The notes under the pieces are model-generated. The model did not search any database, was not told where the DNA came from, and saw only the letters and a list, made by a program, of their open reading frames with translations. From Monoplex corrugatus (Eukaryota > Mollusca > Gastropoda > Littorinimorpha > Ranellidae): DNA of 64,000 bases. The position numbers were made by a program, and so were the translations under genes. Positions 59,700 to 64,000 of the stretch are shown here, piece by piece. The stretch covers positions 45,601,693-45,665,692 of the forward strand of contig JAPXFY010000026.1 of assembly GCA_030674185.1 (NCBI GenBank). The letters are read 5' to 3'. The stretch's first letter is position 1; each line of letters begins with the position of its first letter.

Positions 59700-60118
59700 C
59701 GAGATGTCATGGGGGTCTGAGGTGGCGGAGACCTCAAGTCTTTTCAGAGCCCGTGTTATGAGAGTAGTGCCCATCTCCTCTCTCTCTTGCTGCTTTACCT
59801 TCTTCGACTTTGAAAGCATGCTGCTTGCTTCTTTTGACAGAGCTGCGGATCTCGCGTTCAATCTCAGTTCGTCGCATTAAAAACTGGCCTATTCACCGCT
59901 CATCTGAAACGTTTCCATCACTCTGGTGATGCCAACTTAATGTTTCATACGTCTGTCCCCCCCCCCCCTCCCCTCTATTTCAAGTCCTTGCCAGCGCATA
60001 GGGTAATGCGTAGGCTCACGACGACTGCCAGATAATTGCGGGCAGATTTGAGTGGAACGCATATGGAACTGTCCGAGTGCAACGAGTCTCTCTTGAACGA
60101 ACTCCAAACTTTAAGACA
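59700..60118 (-). repeat. SINE family B copy with upstream repeat piece
   Basis: GAGGTGGCGGAGACCTCAAG near 59718 is shared with 17845. GCGTTCAATCTCAG near 59859 looks like a B box. CCTATTCACCGCTCATCTGA, TTGCCAGCGCATAGGG and GCCAGATAATTGCGGGCAGA follow the order of the copy at 19140-19560. The 93-codon minus frame across 59580-59861 is a by-product. Confidence 0.6.
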
Positions 60119-60119
60119 G

Positions 60120-60495
60120 GTCATTATCAAGTGCCTTGCCACATGACGTTGGCGATCATGGCCCTCCATGTTTCTATCCTTTGTTGCCGCAAGCACCTCT
60201 TCCACCCCCTCTGTCTTCAACCACACTGAAAGTCCGTCCGATATTTTCTCCCTGGGTCTACCTGGTGCCTCTTTCCCTCCAGCTTTCCTGTTGTGACCAG
60301 GTGCTCCAGTTCCCCTTTCCTCATAAAATGGCCTATAAATGTTGCCTGTCTTTTCCTAATCTTACTTATGAATGATCTACTTGTGTCTGCCTCCATCAAG
60401 ACTGTCTCGTTTGTTTTCTTTGCTGTCCATGGAACTCTCAACAATCTTCTTAGAAACCACATCTCGGCTGCCTCAATCTTGTTCCAGCTTTGCTT
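60120..60495 (-). pseudogene. LINE C-terminal fragment, family G copy 3
   Basis: Minus-strand reading LRVPWTAKKTNETVLMEADT, RSFISKIRKRQATFIGHFM and LEHLVTTGKLEGKR. It ends at TCATTATCAAGTGCC, near the same 3' end as the copies at 26150 and 36020, and is frameshifted near 60260. Confidence 0.85.
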
Positions 60496-60499
60496 GTTG

Positions 60500-61080
60500 A
60501 CTGAAGACAGTCAGGTACCCATTCAAAATCGGGTAGGCTGGAACCGCCCATACAAGGTTTCGCTCAAACGGGGTTCTCTCCCGTGCAGATGATCTTGGTC
60601 GATGGAACAGACATCGCCTTCATAGCGTTGGCCTCCACCACTCCCCAACAGCCGCTTAGTTGGGAGGAAAACATCTACCTTATCGCGAAAAAAATTAACC
60701 CCCGCACCATCCCCTCCCCCCACGGCCGGCTCACCAAGAGGCGTCTTTCTCTACGAACTTATCGGCATAGAGGGCGGATGCCAAAAAGAACAGCGATGTG
60801 ATTGAGTGCTTTGGATTCCTGCCAACTGTTAATGCGTGAATAGGATTTGGCGAAGCCAGTACGTATCAGCCTGCTGGCCACAATAATAATCCATATATTA
60901 CCCCCCCTTGGACAGCTCACCAGACACGCCTCCCTCCCTCCCTCCATAACTCAGCAGCGTAGAGGGTGGAAGGCAAAATGTACAGCAGTGTGAGCGGGAT
61001 CCCTGCCAACCGTTTATGCGTGAATGGGATTTGATGAAGACAGTAACTATCAGCGGGGACGTCTCGATACGTCCCAGGTC
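60500..61080. repeat. unclassified repeat with two-copy duplication
   Basis: The block 60725-60880 (GGCTCACCAAGAGGCG, ATAGAGGGCGGATGCC, TGCCAACTGTTAATGCGTGA, ATAGGATTTGG) recurs at 60912-61062 (GCTCACCAGACACGCC, GTAGAGGGTGGAAGGC, TGCCAACCGTTTATGCGTGA). A short end piece (CCGCAAGCCATAATAATCCA) reappears at 61852. Confidence 0.65.
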
Positions 61081-61124
61081 TCAAGCATCACACACAGACA
61101 CACACAGACTCACACACAGAGACT

Positions 61125-61167
<43 letters not shown>

Positions 61168-61168
61168 T

Positions 61169-61212
<44 letters not shown>

Positions 61213-61275
61213 CACGCACACCTGCCCGCGCAAGCATGCACGCACATCAAACGCACGCACGCACACACATCAAAG
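61080..61275. repeat. CA microsatellite
   Basis: (CA)n at 61128-61162 and 61172-61210 with flanking imperfect CA. Confidence 0.95.
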
Positions 61276-61445
61276 GAGGTTCAACAGTGTAAACGGCAGG
61301 GCCGAGTTCAGGACTGCGAAATGTGGAGTGAGTTCAGTACGTAAGTAATGGGAACACAGACTTGAGAAACACTGTGTGGAAACACGGATGGTTGATGTTA
61401 TACGGCAGAAGGTCGGTGCTCAAAGATGAAAAAAATAAGCATTCT

Positions 61446-61638
61446 TTAACCCTTTCACTCCCGCACTCCGGTCACCAGCATCCTGCACTGCCAACCATGT
61501 TAGCAAAGCAAAAACTTAACCCTTTGATTCCCTCACCCTATCCACCAGCTTCCTGCAGGAAGCTGGTGGATAGGGTGAGGGAATCAAAGGGTTAAGTTTT
61601 TGTAGTTGGTAGATAGGGTGCGGGAGTCAAAGGGTTAA
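61446..61638. mobile_element. TTAA-bounded foldback element (family C), copy 3, with perfect palindrome
   Basis: TTAACCCTTTCACTCCCGCA at the left end and TGCGGGAGTCAAAGGGTTAA at the right. The central 94 bases (61509-61602) are a perfect inverted repeat without spacer, centred on CTGCAG at 61553-61558. TTAA at both ends suggests a piggyBac- or Kolobok-type target, by inference. No coding capacity. Confidence 0.85.
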
Positions 61639-61767
61639 GGTGCTTTCTGTGTTCATCCTCCCCCCCCCCCCCCCCTCTCTCTCTTTCTTTTTCACTCGTG
61701 CATGCACGCGCGACAAAAATACCCGACACACGTACGAAACAAGAGATGTTTTATACATGGGACACAT

Positions 61768-61845
61768 CGAACATGGGGCGTATCGAACCCGGGACGTATC
61801 GAACCCGGGACGTATCGAACCCGGGACGTATCGAGACGTATCCAC
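61768..61845. repeat. 18-bp tandem repeat
   Basis: About four copies of CGAACCCGGGACGTAT, the last two units pure. Confidence 0.85.
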
Positions 61846-61917
61846 TATCAGCCCGCAAGCCATAATAATCCATATGACGTACAGATGAGCAAATCAGATT
61901 TTTCACAACTTGAAAAG

Positions 61918-62012
61918 ATAGTCTGGAGTTTGTTCTAGAGGGATTCATCACGCTCGGGAAGTTCCATATACGCTCCATCCGATCTGTCAGTAATTATCCG
62001 GCAGTCTCAATG
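61918..62012 (+). repeat. SINE family B fragment
   Basis: AGTCTGGAGTTTGTTCTAGA, GGGATTCATCACGCTCGGGA, CATATACGCTCCATCC and GTCAGTAATTATCCGGCAGT match family B. Confidence 0.65.
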
Positions 62013-62698
62013 AGGGAGGGGGAAGAGGGAAAGAGGGAGGAAAGAGGAGGGGAAGAGGGAGGGGAAAGAGGGAGGGAAGAGGGAGAGAGGGAGGGGAAGA
62101 CGGAGGGGAAGAGGGAGTGGAAGGGGAGGTAGAAAGAGGGAGGTGGACAGATGGAGGTAGAAAGAGGGATTGGAAAGAGGGAGGGGGAAAGAGGGAGGTG
62201 GAAAGTGGGAGGGGAAAGAGGGAGGGTGAAAGGGGGAGGGGAAAGAGGGAGGGGGAAGAGGAGGGGGAAAGAGGAGGGGGAAAGAGGGAAGGAAAAGAGG
62301 GTGAAAGAGGGAGGGGAAAGAGGGAGGAGGAAAGAGGAGGAGAGGAAGAGGAGGGGAAGGAGGGGGAGGTGGAGGGGAAGAGGGAGGTGGAAGAGGGGGA
62401 AAGGGAGGGGAAAGAGTGGAGGGGAGAGGGAGGGAAGAGGGATGGGAAGAGGGGAGGGGGAGGGGAGGGAAAGAGGGAGGGGAAGAGGAGGGAAGAGGAT
62501 GGAAGGGGAGGGAAAGAGGGGGAGGGGGAGGGAAAGAGGGGGAAGAGGGAGGGGGAAAGAGGGAGGGGAAAGAGGGAAAGGAAAGAGGAGGGGAAAGAGG
62601 GAGGGGAAAGAGGGAGGAAAAGGGAGAGGGGGAAAGAGGGAGGGAAAAAGGGGAAAGAGGGAGGGGGGAAAGAGGGAAGGGGGGAAGGGGGAGGGGAC
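62012..62698. repeat. nearly pure purine tract (GGGAGGGGAAGA)
   Basis: About 690 bases of G and A with few pyrimidines (for example GTGGA, GATGG). Units GGGAGGGGAAAGA of 12-14 bases. Ser/Pro/Leu frames on the minus strand of up to 292 codons are artefacts. Confidence 0.95.
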
Positions 62699-62829
62699 AG
62701 CAGAACCCATGACACGCTGACAGCACCAGAATGCATGGACCAGCCAACTTGGCCAGTTTTTAATGTTACGGGCTAGGATTGAACTCAAGACAACAGATCT
62801 TTTTTTCTCAGAGCTTCCCCCTCTACTTA

Positions 62830-63395
62830 TTCTTGTTATAAAAGCATAGCCGACTGCAGAGTGCCATATCACTCAGGGCTATAACCATCTCAAAATACTT
62901 GTCTATTCCTAACTGAAGAGAAAAACAAAACACCTGGAAAAGAAAACTAAGTACACGTATCAATGCATTCGCCCGCATAATCTAACAATACCCCCTGGCG
63001 TTGACCACCCCGTCCAATTTATCACCAAGGGATTAAAAAACAACAAAAACACCTGAACACAAAAGTGAATACAACTAATCACGCGAAAACATACTTTAAA
63101 AACATATCTAAATTTCCAGAATTGCTTCTGCACATCACATTTCCTTACAGCCAAAAATGCACTTAATACATGTACCATTATCAATCCTTAACAAAAAGTA
63201 TGTAAGATCTAAGACTTTATCGAACGCATACAGGTGAATGGACCAGCAAGGCAGAAAATGATAGAAAGAAATGACAGAAACTAAAAGAGCAAGGCAGAAA
63301 CAAAGAGAGTGACAGAAATGAAGAAATTTCTAAGCACAGAATTTTCAGAAGGTGGGGGATATATTTATACTGAAAGAGCCCCGGCATCCCCACGA
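62830..63395 (+). repeat. dispersed repeat family A, near full copy
   Basis: AAAGCATAGCCGACTGCAGA, CCTGGCGTTGACCACCCCGT, TTTCCTTACAGCCAAAAATG and TACTGAAAGAGCCCCGGCAT, ending CCCCACGAGGG. Confidence 0.88.
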
Positions 63396-63570
63396 GGGTA
63401 CAGATACAGGTGAATGGACCCGCAGGGCAGAAAACGATAGAAAAAATGACAGTAAGCAAAAGAGTGAGGAAGAAACAAAGAGAAAGACAGAAAAGAGGAA
63501 TTTTCCAGCTCAGACATTCCAGAAAATGTAGATACTATTCATACTGACACAGCCCCGGCATCCTATGGGG
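63396..63570 (+). repeat. family A, second partial copy in tandem
   Basis: Starts again inside the unit (ACAGGTGAATGGACCCGCAG, AAACAAAGAGAAAGACAGAA) and ends GCCCCGGCATCCTATGGGG. Confidence 0.82.
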
Positions 63571-63925
63571 GAAAGATCTTTCCGTAATTTTCATAAAAAA
63601 ATCTAATATTTATCTTGTCTTTGAATTCTAATTTTTAGTCCGCGTACTCGAGGGAAGGCTTATGGAAATTCGGTGATAGTTATTAGAAGGAATTTCGTAT
63701 GCCTTTTATCTGTTCGTTAATACTGCTAACTGATAAACTGTTTTAATTCTCCAGGCTTGGATTATAGTGATGGTTTTCTCAATTTGCGATAGAATGTACT
63801 TTTACAAAATAGATCTATTTTGTTATCCATTAGAGCTTTTTTACCTGTCTTTGGTTTTTAGTCTTGTGCATTTGAGAAGGGAGGTAAAGTAAGAGAATAA
63901 TTTTTACCCAATGTTGTTTAAGTCC
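63571..63925. other. unassigned AT-rich sequence
   Basis: No gene or known repeat recognised. Confidence 0.35.
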
Positions 63926-64000
63926 CGTGTGCGTGTGTGTGTGTGTGTGGTGTGTGTGTGTGTTGTGTATGTGTGTTTGTGTGTGTGTGTGTGTGTGTGT
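63926..64000. repeat. (GT)n microsatellite, cut by the window end
   Basis: GT repeats with TTGTGTATG interruptions. Confidence 0.93.

Noticed and set aside
59580..59861. Minus-strand 93-codon frame (MNARSAALSKEASS..) as a host exon
   Set aside because: Its core is shared with a degenerate repeat near 17845, and it does not fit the GARNL3 frame.
61987..62872. Pro/Ser/Leu-rich minus frames and Gly/Arg/Glu-rich plus frames
   Set aside because: They are translations of a purine tract, with no start context, motif or splice structure.

Overview
This is an animal genomic window of about 64 kb, with spliced genes, non-LTR retrotransposons, tRNA-type SINEs, a mariner and foldback DNA elements. The exon sequences and the style of the repeats suggest a mollusc, perhaps a marine gastropod. 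That placement is inference from recollection, not a search.

The only host gene I can support is on the minus strand. Fifteen exons from 51222 down to 3799 encode about 660 C-terminal residues of a GARNL3-like protein (GTPase-activating Rap/Ran-GAP domain-like 3). They cover the stretch just after the Rap-GAP domain, the whole citron-homology (CNH) domain and a Ser/Pro-rich tail. All 14 exon junctions keep the reading frame with GT..AG introns. The Rap-GAP exons and the promoter must lie beyond 64000. Introns make up about 96% of the gene span.

Layout in plus coordinates. 0-3.7 kb: gene-distal flank with a 25-bp minisatellite and a possible poly(A) signal. 3.8-4.0 kb: last exon. 4.0-8.8 kb: a 35-bp satellite-like array. 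9.8-14.8 kb: five exons. 15.4-17.2 kb: a minisatellite grown from the end of a LINE. 17-28 kb: a large intron with a 583-bp terminal-inverted-repeat element, a 54-bp array and a 40-bp array. 28-35 kb: four exons, two of which have decayed partial duplicates beside them. 35-39 kb: nested LINE remnants. 39-40.5 kb: a 25-bp array. 40.8-45.4 kb: four exons. 45.9-51.1 kb: a 34-bp array split by a 2.7-kb terminal-inverted-repeat element and by a dispersed repeat. 51.1 kb: the most upstream exon seen. 51.2-64 kb: intron or upstream sequence with TTAA-flanked foldback elements, a mariner inside a SINE, LINE ends and long purine tracts.

The most interesting non-genic items are four. One is a family of about 193-bp TTAA-bounded foldback elements, one copy of which contains a perfect 94-bp palindrome. 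The second is the 2.7-kb element, which has a perfect 9-bp target duplication and holds what looks like a small transcription unit. The third is the pair of partial exon duplications in the CNH region. The fourth is a set of arrays whose units can be traced to a SINE or LINE seed. Almost all long open frames in the window are by-products of tandem repeats.
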